From: Chersky-840 sp035532735
GTDB lineage: Bacteria > Actinomycetota > Acidimicrobiia > Acidimicrobiales > UBA8190
Direction: 5' to 3'
Assembly: GCA_035532735.1 (NCBI GenBank)
Contig: DATKQM010000054.1
Location: 1-42,574 of the forward strand
Length of the DNA stretch: 42,574 bases
The notes beneath the pieces are model-generated. The model saw nothing but the letters and a program-made list of their open reading frames with translations, ran no database searches and was not told the origin of the DNA. Numbering within the stretch: position 1 is the first letter of the stretch; each line of letters opens with the position of its first letter. The translations under genes and the position numbers were made by a program. This document shows positions 1 to 7,724 of the stretch, one piece after another.

Positions 1-396
1 CAGCCGACGAGCGTGGCCATCGACGACGGGTTGCAGCTGCGCGGGGCGTACGTCCTCGCCGCCGTGCGCTGCGCACCGCCGCAGAACAAGCCGACACCGG
101 CCGAGCGCGACCGCTGCCGGCCCTTCTTCACGCGCGAGCTGGCGCTGCTCCCCGAGCTACGCGTGGTGGTGGCCCTCGGCCTGTTCGCCTACCAGGTCGT
201 CGCCGACGAGCTCGGGCTCAAGCCCCGTCCCCGGTTCGGGCACGGTGTCGAAGCGCCGGCCCCCGACGGGCTGAGCGTCGTGTGCTCGTATCACCCCAGT
301 CAGCAGAACACCTTCACCGGCAAGCTGACCGAGCCGATGTTCGACGCCGTATTCGACCGGGCCCGTGTGCTCGCCGGCCTGACGCCGGGAGCGTGA
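1..396 (+). CDS. udgB: Uracil-DNA glycosylase, type 5 (UdgB-like), 3' part
   Basis: C-terminal part of a base-excision repair enzyme that removes uracil and other deaminated bases from DNA. The reading frame is open to the left edge, so the start lies outside the window. Visible family features are QPTSVA near the edge, a YVLAAVRCAPPQNKPTP block matching the Cys-containing Fe-S/DNA-binding region of the bacterial UDG superfamily, RVVVALG, FGHGVE, and the closing HPSQQNTFTGKLT motif, whose His belongs to the active site. The wording of these motifs is closest to mycobacterial UdgB (recalled, not searched). It ends in a TGA that lies inside a 14-bp tandem repeat. A gene for another DNA glycosylase lies about 1.2 kb downstream. 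Confidence 0.88.
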   Translation, partial: QPTSVAIDDGLQLRGAYVLAAVRCAPPQNKPTPAERDRCRPFFTRELALLPELRVVVALGLFAYQVVADELGLKPRPRFGHGVEAPAPDGLSVVCSYHPSQQNTFTGKLTEPMFDAVFDRARVLAGLTPGA

Positions 397-460
397 CGCA
401 GAGAGCGTGACGCAGAGAGCGTGACGCGGAGAGCGTGACCTCGGGTGCGTGACGCCGTGG
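391..460. repeat. 14-bp tandem repeat at the udgB 3' end
   Basis: Five 14-nt units start at 391, 405, 419, 433 and 447. The first two are identical (GCGTGACGCAGAGA), the third differs by one base, and the last two keep mainly the GCGTGAC core. The first unit contains the udgB stop codon, so each copy repeats a Gly/Ala-TGA type end. The rest of the 103-nt gap between udgB and the convergent FrhB-like gene shows nothing else. Confidence 0.85.
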
Positions 461-499
461 ACCGACCGACCGGGCCAGGCCTGACGTCCGGTGCGGATG

Positions 500-1630
500 C
501 TACGACGGCGCCGGGACGCGCTCGGGGCCTCGGGCGGCGTGTTCGGGCCAACGCCGGCGCGACACACGGGCCAACTTGCGCAAGAGCTCCAGGGCGCCGG
601 GATCGTCGTCGCCCGGACGCGTCTCGATGGCGCCGTCGGCGGTCATGCCGGAGATGATTTCGCGGCCCTGGTCGGTGCGGACGATAGTCAGCGTCCAGTC
701 GCTGAACGCCCCGATCCCCCCCGTCGAGATGTCGGCGTGTTCGGCGGCGAAGTCCGGGCACGCCTTGCATCCTTCACGCGTCCAGGCGTGGCCCTCCTTG
801 AGCGGCACCTCGTGATAGCCGCCGTCACGCGTCCAGATCTGGAACACGCCTTTGATGTTGATCTTCGAGATGGCGCTGCGTTCGAGGCCGTACTTGGCCT
901 CGAACAGCTCCGGGAAGATGGCGTCGTCGAAGGTCTTCGAGCACAGCAGACCGATGGACAACGACAGCCGTCGCGCCACCTTGCCGGTCTTGCGCGCCGA
1001 CATGACGGCGGGGACCGACGCCTGGCAGCTCATGCCCACCAGGGCGATGCGCTCCGCACCCGCCTCGACCGCCCGGGGATAGGCGAGGGTGTTGGCCGAG
1101 TAGGTGTAGCGCGACCCCGCCGTGGCGAGGATCTCGTCACGTGTGCGCGCCACCGCCGGTATGGCCTGCCAGGACGCCTCGCCGTCCAAGGCCGAGACCA
1201 GGGCGGCGTCGATCAGGTCGTGCTCGAGCGCCCAGATGAGGATGGCCGACACGAGGCCTCCGTCCTGACCGCGATCGAGGACTTCGGGGTCCGTCGCCCG
1301 GGCGAGCACGATGTCACCGGAGATGCCGGCGACCTCTTCGCTCTGGCGCGTGCGCCCGAAGAGAAAGGAGTCGATGTCGGTCTCCCAATCGCGAAAGCGC
1401 GGGCAGGCCCGAGTGCACATCGTGCAGCCCTTGACCCCATGGGTGCAGTCGGTGGGGCCGCCGTCCTCGTCGACCTTCCAGGGCCGGTAGACCCCGCCTT
1501 GGTCGTCGTACTTCAACACGTCATGGGGACAGGCGATGATGCAACCCGCACATCCTGTGCACAGTCCGGATGTGACGACTTCTTTGTACAGGTCGGCCCA
1601 ATGCGGCTTCTCGGGAGGCACGGCGCCCAC
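500..1630 (-). CDS. Coenzyme F420 hydrogenase/dehydrogenase beta-subunit family (FrhB-like)
   Basis: 376-residue iron-sulfur flavoprotein of the FrhB/FdhB family, which passes electrons between coenzyme F420 (or a related acceptor) and Fe-S clusters. Near the N-terminus is a ferredoxin-type set CTGCAGCIIACP (about residues 23-34) followed by CTMCTRACP (about 70-78), giving ligands for two clusters. The middle contains GGLVSAILIWAL, typical of the N-terminal FrhB fold, then VGMSCQASVPA and a C-terminal GCKACPDFAAEHADIS motif with further Cys. No large or small hydrogenase subunits or formate dehydrogenase genes are nearby, so it is an orphan and its partner is unknown. The GTG at 1630 is only 16 bp from the divergent fpg start; an in-frame GTG at 1621 is an alternative. 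Family assignment is firm; the substrate is inferred. Confidence 0.85.
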   Translation of the reverse strand: MGAVPPEKPHWADLYKEVVTSGLCTGCAGCIIACPHDVLKYDDQGGVYRPWKVDEDGGPTDCTHGVKGCTMCTRACPRFRDWETDIDSFLFGRTRQSEEVAGISGDIVLARATDPEVLDRGQDGGLVSAILIWALEHDLIDAALVSALDGEASWQAIPAVARTRDEILATAGSRYTYSANTLAYPRAVEAGAERIALVGMSCQASVPAVMSARKTGKVARRLSLSIGLLCSKTFDDAIFPELFEAKYGLERSAISKINIKGVFQIWTRDGGYHEVPLKEGHAWTREGCKACPDFAAEHADISTGGIGAFSDWTLTIVRTDQGREIISGMTADGAIETRPGDDDPGALELLRKLARVSRRRWPEHAARGPERVPAPS

Positions 1631-1632
1631 AG

Positions 1633-1646
1633 TAGCGTCGGCGGTC
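1633..1646 (+). promoter_or_regulatory. -10-like hexamer for leaderless fpg
   Basis: TAGCGT at 1633-1638 ends 8 nt before the GTG at 1647, the spacing expected if transcription starts at or within 1-2 nt of the start codon. There is no room for a ribosome binding site because the divergent gene starts at 1630. No clear -35 is seen. Confidence 0.4.
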
Positions 1647-2438
1647 GTGCCCGAGTTGCCTGAGGTGGAGGCGTATCGCCAGTTGGCCGAAGGGGCTCTC
1701 GGTCGACCCGTCGAACGCGCCGTCTTCGGTGACCGGCGCTTCGCCCGCGGCTCCTCGTCGCCCCGTCACCTCGTCGCCGCACTGGCGGGGGTGTCGTTCA
1801 CCGCCGCCCGACGACACGGCAAGCTATTGGTGCTCGACACCGACGGTCCGGACGGGGCCCCACACCTCGGGCTTCGCTTCGGTATGACGGGTCGACTCCT
1901 CGTCGACGGGCGCGCCGGTGTGGAGCGACTCATCTATTCGAGCGAGCGCGAAGAGGCGAAGTGGGACCGGTTCACCGTCGTCTTCAAAGACGGTGGTCGG
2001 ATGGTGGTGCGCGACCCCCGCCTGCTCGGTGGGGTCGAGCTCGACCCCACCGAGTCAGCCCTCGGGCCTGATGCTCTCGGGGTAACCGCCGGGGAGCTCC
2101 GCCGTGCCCTCGAGCACAGCGTGGTGGCACTCAAGGCCCGGCTCCTGGACCAGCACCGCCTGGCGGGCGTGGGCAATCTCATCGCCGACGAGGTGCTGTG
2201 GCGCGCCTCGCTCGCCCCTCACCGACGCTCCGGCTCACTGACGCCGGCCGAACTCCGCCGACTCCACCGTCATCTTCACCTGACCCTCGACGAGTTGATC
2301 AGGCGCGGAGGGTCGCATCTCGGAGACCTCATGCCCGAGCGGAGATTCGGCGGTCACTGCCCGCGGGATGGGACCGAGCTCGTCCGATCCACCGTCGGGG
2401 GCCGGACGAGTTGGTGGTGTCCGCGCCACCAACATTGA
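1647..2438 (+). CDS. mutM: Fpg/Nei-family DNA glycosylase (formamidopyrimidine-DNA glycosylase-like)
   Basis: 263-residue bifunctional base-excision repair glycosylase/AP lyase acting on oxidised bases. The start is fixed by chemistry: GTG gives Met-Pro-Glu-Leu-Pro-Glu, where Pro2 is the catalytic nucleophile and Glu3 the general acid of the family. A conserved Lys in RRHGKLLVL, the LGLRFGMTG strand and the helix-two-turn-helix AGVGNLIADEVLWRA are present. The C-terminal zinc finger keeps the usual spacing but reads C-x2-D-x16-C-x2-H instead of four cysteines, so metal binding may be altered. This variant finger suggests an actinobacterial paralogue rather than classic MutM, so 8-oxoguanine preference should not be assumed. 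A -10-like TAGCGT just upstream suggests a leaderless transcript. Confidence 0.87.
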   Translation: MPELPEVEAYRQLAEGALGRPVERAVFGDRRFARGSSSPRHLVAALAGVSFTAARRHGKLLVLDTDGPDGAPHLGLRFGMTGRLLVDGRAGVERLIYSSEREEAKWDRFTVVFKDGGRMVVRDPRLLGGVELDPTESALGPDALGVTAGELRRALEHSVVALKARLLDQHRLAGVGNLIADEVLWRASLAPHRRSGSLTPAELRRLHRHLHLTLDELIRRGGSHLGDLMPERRFGGHCPRDGTELVRSTVGGRTSWWCPRHQH

Positions 2439-2456
2439 CCCTGTCCGGTCGGGCTC

Positions 2457-2942
2457 TCAGTCGCCAATCTCGCTGAGGACCTTCTCGGCGTGGCCGTCGG
2501 CTTTCACGTGGTACCACGCCCGCTGGACCCGCCCGTCCGCGCCCACCAGGAACGTCGACCGGATCACTCCGACCGACTTCTTCCCGTACAGCGTCTTCTC
2601 TCCCCAAGCGCCGTAGCGCTCCATCACGGCGTGATCCGTGTCGCTCAACAGTGGGAAACGCAGCCCGTACTTCTTTCGGAACGCCAGGTGCTTCTCGGCG
2701 CCGTCGGGTGAGATGCCGAGCACGGCCGCGCCGGTCCGGGAGAAGGCCCCCAGGTTGTCGTTGAACTGACATGCCTCTTTCGTGCATCCCGGGGTGTCGT
2801 CGGCGGGGTAGAAGTAGACGATGACGGGCTTCCCGGCGAAGTCCCGCAGCGAGGCCTTCTTGCCGTCCTGGTCAGGCAGTGTGAATGCGGGGGCCTTGTC
2901 GCCGGGCCCGAGCCGTGTCTTGTCTTGTGTCTTGTCTGGCAC
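2457..2942 (-). CDS. bcp: Peroxiredoxin Q / bacterioferritin comigratory protein
   Basis: 161-residue thiol peroxidase that reduces H2O2 and organic peroxides in the cytoplasm, recycled by thioredoxin. The AhpC/TSA fold is clear: LGPGDKAPAFTLPDQDG near the N-terminus, VIVYFYPADDTPGCTKEAC with the peroxidatic Cys in PGCT and a resolving Cys five residues later (atypical two-Cys arrangement), then the LGISPDG and FPLLSD strands. The GTG at 2942 is preferred because GGGAGG lies 8 nt upstream (2951-2956) and the protein then starts just before the conserved domain; a longer frame to 2990 has no support. It is divergent from thiC and convergent with mutM. Confidence 0.9.
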   Translation of the reverse strand: MPDKTQDKTRLGPGDKAPAFTLPDQDGKKASLRDFAGKPVIVYFYPADDTPGCTKEACQFNDNLGAFSRTGAAVLGISPDGAEKHLAFRKKYGLRFPLLSDTDHAVMERYGAWGEKTLYGKKSVGVIRSTFLVGADGRVQRAWYHVKADGHAEKVLSEIGD

Positions 2943-3053
2943 CGCAGTGTCCTCCCGGTCGGGTCGCTCCCCACCATGACACAGCCCCACACCCCCGGCC
3001 TGGCCGGGCGCGCCCGGGCGCGGGGTGGGCGGTGGCTGCGCGAGACTTGGGCC

Positions 3054-3136
3054 GCGGGAGCTCGGAGGTACCGGGCTGAGAGGGCGCCTCGCCGGCGCCG
3101 ACCGTCGACCTGATCCGGGTAATGCCGGCGGAGGGA
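3054..3136 (+). promoter_or_regulatory. TPP riboswitch (THI element) upstream of thiC
   Basis: The conserved THI-box blocks occur in order: GGGAGCTC (3056-3063), GGCTGAGAGGGC (about 3073-3084) and, after a variable hairpin (GGCGCC/GGCGCC), ACCTGATCCGGGTAATGCC (3108-3126) followed by GGCGGAGGGA. CTGAGA and CCTGATC..GGTAATGCC are the hallmark thiamine-pyrophosphate-binding segments. The 3' strand of the closing region contains GGAGGGA, which is also the Shine-Dalgarno of thiC (ATG at 3143). This points to translational control: bound TPP would hide the ribosome site. Mechanism is inferred from layout; identity of the element is firm. Confidence 0.93.
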
Positions 3137-3142
3137 TACGTC

Positions 3143-4927
3143 ATGACAAGCACCGACCTCACCGAGTCCACCCAGTCCACCGACGCAGAGGCCGACCCGG
3201 CGACGTTCAACCGTCGCAAGGTCTACGTCGACGGCGCCACCCCGGGGGTACGCGTCCCGTTCGTCGAGGTCTCGCTGTCACCCACCCCTGGTCCCGAGAC
3301 GCCCAACGCGCCCGTCCTGCTCTACGACACCTCAGGTCCCGGATCCGATCCCCGCGGCGGCCTGGCGCCGGTGCGCCTGGAGTGGATCTCCGGTCGCGGG
3401 GACGTCATGGAGCACGAAGGGCGCGCCCCGAACCCCCGTGACGACGGACGCGCCGCGGTGCGCCGAGCCGAGGCACCCGAGGCGTTCCCCGGCCCGCGTC
3501 GTCGCCCCCTTGTCGGCCGCGGGCCCGATCCGGTGACGCAGCTGCACTATGCCCGGCGCGGCGAGATCACCCCGGAGATGGAGTTCGTGGCTCTGCGCGA
3601 GCAGATGGACCCCATCACGGTGCGCGACGAGGTGGCGGCCGGCCGCGCCATCATCCCCGCCAACATCAACCATCCCGAGTCCGAGCCCATGGCCATCGGA
3701 CGGGCCTTCCTCGTGAAGGTGAACGCCAACATCGGGAACTCGGCGGTGTCCTCGTCGGTGGCCGAAGAGGTGGAGAAGCTGACCTGGGCTACCCGCTGGG
3801 GAGCCGACACCGTCATGGACCTCTCCACGGGTCCCGACATCCACACCACCCGCGAATGGATCGTCCGCAACTCGCCGGTCCCCATCGGCACCGTGCCCAT
3901 CTACCAGGCACTCGAGAAGGTCGACGGCCGTCCCGAGGAGCTGACCTGGGACATCTACCGAGACACCATCATCGAGCAGGCCGAGCAAGGCGTCGACTAC
4001 TTCACCGTCCATGCCGGGGTCCTGTTGCGCTACGTCCCGCTCACGGCTCGACGCGTCACCGGCATCGTGAGCCGGGGTGGCTCGATCATGGCGGCATGGT
4101 GTTTGGCGCATCACGAGGAGAACTTCCTCTATACGCGTTTCGAAGAGCTCTGCGAGATCCTCGCTCGCTACGACGTGGCCTTCTCTCTGGGCGACGGCTT
4201 GCGGCCGGGCTCGATCGCAGACGCCAACGACCAGGCGCAGTTCGCCGAGCTCCGCACCTTGGGAGAGCTCACCCAGGTGGCCTGGCGTCACGACGTCCAG
4301 GTCATGATCGAGGGGCCCGGCCACGTCCCCTTGCACCGCATCGCCGAGAACGTGACCCTCCAGCAGGAGGTGTGTCACGAAGCGCCCTTCTACACACTCG
4401 GACCCCTCACCACCGACGTGGCCCCGGGCTACGACCACATCACCTCGGCCATCGGCGCGGCGGTGATCGGCATGCACGGCACCGCCATGCTCTGCTACGT
4501 CACCCCGAAGGAGCACCTCGGGCTTCCCGACCGCGAGGACGTGAAGGCGGGCATGATCGCGTACAAGATCGCGGCACACGCCGCGGACGTTGCCAAGGGC
4601 CATCCCGGTGCTCGGGTGTGGGACGACGCCCTGTCGGCGGCTCGCTTCGAATTCCGCTGGGAGGACCAGTTCAATCTCGCCCTCGATCCCGGAACGGCGC
4701 GCCGCTACCACGACGCCACCCTTCCCGCCGCGCCGGCCAAGACGGCGCACTTCTGCTCGATGTGCGGGCCCAAGTTCTGTTCCATGCGCATCAGCCACGA
4801 CGTCCGGGCGCTCGCCGACGCGCAAGGGGTGTCGCCCGAAGAGGCCCTCGAGCTCGGCATGCAGGCCAAAGCAGTGGAGTTCCGTTCGACGGGGGCAGAG
4901 ATCTACCGGGCCCCCGCCGACGCCTGA
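3143..4927 (+). CDS. thiC: Phosphomethylpyrimidine synthase ThiC
   Basis: 594-residue radical SAM enzyme that rearranges aminoimidazole ribotide into HMP-phosphate, the pyrimidine half of thiamine. An N-terminal ThiC-associated region (about 20-110) precedes the TIM-barrel core with MEFVALREQ, IGNSAVSSS, GADTVMDLSTG and GPGHVPLH. The C-terminal cluster motif CSMCGPKFC (C-x2-C-x4-C) supplies the [4Fe-4S] ligands. The start at 3143 is chosen because an upstream in-frame ATG (3122) lies inside the TPP riboswitch, and the GGAGGGA ribosome site sits 6 nt before 3143. The gene stands alone; no other thi genes are in the window. Expression should fall when TPP is plentiful, as the riboswitch predicts. 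Stacked hairpins follow about 20 nt after the stop. Confidence 0.97.
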   Translation: MTSTDLTESTQSTDAEADPATFNRRKVYVDGATPGVRVPFVEVSLSPTPGPETPNAPVLLYDTSGPGSDPRGGLAPVRLEWISGRGDVMEHEGRAPNPRDDGRAAVRRAEAPEAFPGPRRRPLVGRGPDPVTQLHYARRGEITPEMEFVALREQMDPITVRDEVAAGRAIIPANINHPESEPMAIGRAFLVKVNANIGNSAVSSSVAEEVEKLTWATRWGADTVMDLSTGPDIHTTREWIVRNSPVPIGTVPIYQALEKVDGRPEELTWDIYRDTIIEQAEQGVDYFTVHAGVLLRYVPLTARRVTGIVSRGGSIMAAWCLAHHEENFLYTRFEELCEILARYDVAFSLGDGLRPGSIADANDQAQFAELRTLGELTQVAWRHDVQVMIEGPGHVPLHRIAENVTLQQEVCHEAPFYTLGPLTTDVAPGYDHITSAIGAAVIGMHGTAMLCYVTPKEHLGLPDREDVKAGMIAYKIAAHAADVAKGHPGARVWDDALSAARFEFRWEDQFNLALDPGTARRYHDATLPAAPAKTAHFCSMCGPKFCSMRISHDVRALADAQGVSPEEALELGMQAKAVEFRSTGAEIYRAPADA

Positions 4928-4945
4928 CGGACACAGTCTCGGCAA

Positions 4946-4985
4946 GAGCCTGACCAGGCTCCTGGTCCGAAACGTCCTGTTCGGA
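4946..4985 (+). terminator. Three overlapping hairpins after thiC
   Basis: Perfect 6-bp inverted repeats overlap one another: GAGCCT/AGGCTC (4946-4961), GACCAG/CTGGTC (4952-4967) and TCCGAA/TTCGGA (4966-4985). Neighbouring hairpins share bases, so they cannot all form together. There is no T-run. It may be a weak terminator or RNA-processing region between thiC and the helicase. Confidence 0.5.
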
Positions 4986-4996
4986 GCTCTGACCGC

Positions 4997-5010
4997 TAGA
5001 CTGATTGCGT
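4997..5010 (+). promoter_or_regulatory. -10-like hexamer before the 50-codon ORF
   Basis: TAGACT at 4997-5002 lies 8 nt before an ATG at 5011 that opens a 50-codon ORF. No convincing -35 is seen. It could serve as the promoter of the ORF plus helicase unit. Confidence 0.4.
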
Positions 5011-5163
5011 ATGCCGCGGCGACGTGCCGCGCGCACCGGGGTCTTCCTCACCGGTTCTTCGATGGCCGCCACAGAAGCGGCCGGGGCGGAGTCATCGAGG
5101 CGGGCCCGCCCCGCGGCCGATGGGCGGCCGTCAGCGAAGACAAGCGAGCGACACAACCGATGA
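5011..5163 (+). CDS. Possible 50-residue leader ORF coupled to the helicase
   Basis: ATG at 5011 opens a 50-codon frame starting MPRRRAARTG, rich in Ala and Arg, with no known domain. Two things argue for it: a TAGACT hexamer 8 nt upstream would make it leaderless, and its TGA (5161-5163) overlaps the helicase ATG (5160-5162) as ATGA, the usual form of translational coupling. Third codon positions are GC-rich but less so than in clear genes nearby. It may be a real small protein, a regulatory leader that feeds ribosomes to the helicase start (which lacks its own good ribosome site), or chance. Confidence 0.35.
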   Translation: MPRRRAARTGVFLTGSSMAATEAAGAESSRRARPAADGRPSAKTSERHNR

Positions 5164-6398
5164 CAATGACCTCCAGGGGCCCGGCGGAGCTGGAGAGCTC
5201 CGATCCCGAGCTCGACTCGCCACAACCCATAGCCGCCACGACCTTCGAACAGTTGGGCGTGGGCCCCGAGTTGGTGGCGGTCCTGCAGTCGCAGGGCATC
5301 ACCGCGCCGTTCCCGGTCCAGGCCCTCACCATCCCCGACGGCATCGCCGGTCGTGACGTCTGCGGCAAGGCCAAGACCGGATCGGGCAAGACCCTCGCCT
5401 TCGGCCTGCCCCTTCTCATGCGGGCCGGCACCGGCGGCCCCGACAGCCCGCGGGCGCTGGTCCTGGTACCCACGCGCGAGCTCGCTGTCCAGGTTGCCGA
5501 CGTCCTCGAGCCGCTCGGCAAGTCGACGGGGCGGCGTGTCGTCGTCGTCTACGGCGGCGCCGACATCGAACGTCAGATCAAGAAGCTCCACAGGGGCGTC
5601 GACGTCGTGATCGCCACACCGGGCCGACTCATCGACCTCACCGAGCGCCGCGCCGTGTCACTCGCCAAGGTCGAAGTCGTCGTCCTCGACGAAGCCGACC
5701 GGATGGCCGACATGGGCTTTCTACCCCAGGTCGAGTGGGTGTTGCGCAAAATCGAAGGTCGTCACCAGACCATGCTCTTCTCCGCCACGCTCGACGGTGA
5801 CGTCGACCGGGTGGTGAAGCGTCACCTCCATGACCCGGTCCGCCACGAGGTGGCCTCGGTCACCGCCACGGTCGAGTCGATGGAGCACCGGTTCCTCCAG
5901 GTCCATCAGATGGACAAGGTGAAAGTGGTGGCATCGATCTGCCGGGGTGCGACCAAGGCACTGGTCTTCGTCCGCACCAAGCGCGGCGCGGACCGTCTCG
6001 TCGAGCAGTTGGGTCGCGAAGGGGTACGGGCGGCGGCCATCCACGGAGACCTCCGTCAGTCGAGCCGTGAGAAGGCGCTCGAAGACTTCACCGCCGGGCG
6101 TCTCCATGTCCTCGTGGCCACCGACGTGGCGGCGCGGGGACTCGACATCGACGACGTCGACGTCGTCGTCCACTACGACCCGCCCGAGGACCACAAGGCC
6201 TACCTCCACCGCTCGGGTCGGACGGCCCGGGCCGGGGGCTCGGGCGTGGTCGCCACCTTGGTGCTGTGGAACGAGATCCTCGACGTCGAGCGGATCCAAA
6301 AGCGCCTGAGCCTGCGGGCTCCGATCATCGAGATCTTCTCCAACGACCCCCGGCTCGACGACCTCGCCGCCTGGCAGCCCGACAAGGGCGCGGCCTGA
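5160..6398 (+). CDS. DEAD-box ATP-dependent RNA helicase
   Basis: 412-residue RNA helicase that unwinds short duplexes and remodels RNA-protein complexes, probably in cold adaptation, ribosome assembly or mRNA decay as for its relatives. All core motifs are in order: Q motif (FEQLGV...GITAPFPVQ), motif I AKTGSGKT, Ia PTREL, GG, Ib TPGR, II DEAD, III SAT, then the second RecA domain with VFVRTKRGADRL, ARGLD and HRSGRTAR. The C-terminal extension is short, with no RNA-binding tail. The ATG at 5160 is chosen since it precedes the Q motif by about 30 residues and overlaps the stop of a small upstream ORF; a second ATG is at 5166. The frame is open further upstream without family support. Confidence 0.93.
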   Translation: MTMTSRGPAELESSDPELDSPQPIAATTFEQLGVGPELVAVLQSQGITAPFPVQALTIPDGIAGRDVCGKAKTGSGKTLAFGLPLLMRAGTGGPDSPRALVLVPTRELAVQVADVLEPLGKSTGRRVVVVYGGADIERQIKKLHRGVDVVIATPGRLIDLTERRAVSLAKVEVVVLDEADRMADMGFLPQVEWVLRKIEGRHQTMLFSATLDGDVDRVVKRHLHDPVRHEVASVTATVESMEHRFLQVHQMDKVKVVASICRGATKALVFVRTKRGADRLVEQLGREGVRAAAIHGDLRQSSREKALEDFTAGRLHVLVATDVAARGLDIDDVDVVVHYDPPEDHKAYLHRSGRTARAGGSGVVATLVLWNEILDVERIQKRLSLRAPIIEIFSNDPRLDDLAAWQPDKGAA

Positions 6399-6445
6399 GC
6401 AACTGGTCATCGGGGACCGGGTAACCCCAGACGCCACGACCACCC

Positions 6446-7702
6446 GTGTGTGACACCCTGTGTGTCCTCGGGGACCGAGGCACGCTGTTTGCCAAGAACT
6501 CCGACCGTCCGCTGAACGAGGCGCAGCTGGTCGAGGTCCACGACCGCCGACCGGCGGGGGGCTTGCTGCGCACGCAATACCTGGAGCTGCCCGACACCGG
6601 CGCCGCCGCCACGATGCTGTCGCGTCCCGCCTGGCTATGGGGCGCCGAGCACGGGATCAACGAGCACGGCGTGGCGATCGGCAACGAGATGGTCAACACC
6701 ATCGACGACGCCGCTCTCGCCCCTCCGGCCCTGCTCGGCATGGATCTTGTCCGCCTGGGTCTCGAACGCGCCCACACCGCGGCGGACGCCCTCGATGTGA
6801 TGACCGGACTCCTCGAGCGCTACGGCCAGGGCGGGGTCGGCGACGCCGTGAACGCCGTCGCCTACTGGTCCTCGTTTCTCATCGCGGACCGCACCTCGGC
6901 CTGGGTCCTCGAGACCTCGGGCCGCGCCTGGGCGGCGCGCCCGGTCGAGCAGGGCGATGCCATCTCCAACCGGCTGACGCTGCGGCGCGACTGGACCCGC
7001 GCCTCGCCGGGCGTGGCCCCCGGGACAGATCTCGACAGTTGGCGCGACCCGACGACGTCCACCGGGTTCGCGGACGGACGCCTGGCCGCCAGCCGGGCCT
7101 TCGTCCAGCGCGCCGTGGACACACTCGTCGACGGGAGCCGGTCCGAGGCGGCACGCGCCGTTGTGGCGCATCTCCGTGACCATGGCACGGGCCCGTGGGG
7201 CACGCCCGGGAGCTCTGGGCCGGTCGTCCCGGCACCCACCTCCGTCGACGCCGATGGCACCGGGGTGACGGTGTGCATGCACATCCACGACTTCGAGGCG
7301 ACGACGTCGTCCATCGTGGCTGAGCTCGCGCTCGACGCCGTCGACGGCGTCCCCCGGCGGGCGTGGATTGCTCTGGGCAATCCCTGCGCGTCGGTGTTCG
7401 TGCCCGTGCTGGCGCCGTCACCGTCGACGCCACGGGGGTCGGTTCCCGACGCGTTGGCCGGTGAGCTTTGGGCACGGCGCTTCGCGGCGCTGTCGCGCGC
7501 GGCTGAGGTCGACCTGGCCTCGCTCGAGTCCGTGCGGGGCGTCCTGAGTGCGGTCGAAGCCGAGCTGTGGGACGAAGCCGACGCTCTCGAGTCCCTCGAC
7601 GACGGTCCGGTTCGGTGGCAATTGTTCGCCTCCGCGGCCGAACGCCGCATCGAGGGTGCACTCGACACCCTGGTCGGTGCGGGCATCGGCGTCAGGGCCT
7701 GA
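6446..7702 (+). CDS. Secernin/C69-family dipeptidase-like protein
   Basis: 418-residue N-terminal-nucleophile-type hydrolase. The GTG start gives Met-Cys-Asp-Thr-Leu; in the C69/secernin family the Met is removed and Cys2 becomes the nucleophile. FAKNSDRPLNEAQ, WGAEHGINEHGVAIGNEM and LLGMDLVRLGLERA match secernin-type proteins closely. The family includes bacterial dipeptidases, but secernins proper have no settled substrate, so activity is left open. There is no signal peptide, pointing to the cytoplasm. It lies 47 bp after the helicase and no Shine-Dalgarno is visible. Confidence 0.85.
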   Translation: MCDTLCVLGDRGTLFAKNSDRPLNEAQLVEVHDRRPAGGLLRTQYLELPDTGAAATMLSRPAWLWGAEHGINEHGVAIGNEMVNTIDDAALAPPALLGMDLVRLGLERAHTAADALDVMTGLLERYGQGGVGDAVNAVAYWSSFLIADRTSAWVLETSGRAWAARPVEQGDAISNRLTLRRDWTRASPGVAPGTDLDSWRDPTTSTGFADGRLAASRAFVQRAVDTLVDGSRSEAARAVVAHLRDHGTGPWGTPGSSGPVVPAPTSVDADGTGVTVCMHIHDFEATTSSIVAELALDAVDGVPRRAWIALGNPCASVFVPVLAPSPSTPRGSVPDALAGELWARRFAALSRAAEVDLASLESVRGVLSAVEAELWDEADALESLDDGPVRWQLFASAAERRIEGALDTLVGAGIGVRA

Positions 7703-7724
7703 TCGAACGTCGGAGGGCCCCGGT

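Noticed and set aside
491..1663. 390-codon plus-strand frame opposite the FrhB-like gene
   Set aside because: Shadow; composition is Arg/Asp/Gly-rich without motifs, and the opposite strand has clear Fe-S motifs.
3122..3142. Upstream in-frame ATG for thiC
   Set aside because: It lies in the conserved GGTAATGCC part of the TPP riboswitch; the ATG at 3143 has the ribosome site.
3332..4945. 537-codon open frame opposite thiC
   Set aside because: Antisense shadow caused by high GC; its protein has no family features while thiC is certain.
4590..5159. Longer N-terminus for the DEAD-box helicase
   Set aside because: The frame overlaps thiC and has no family similarity before the Q motif region.
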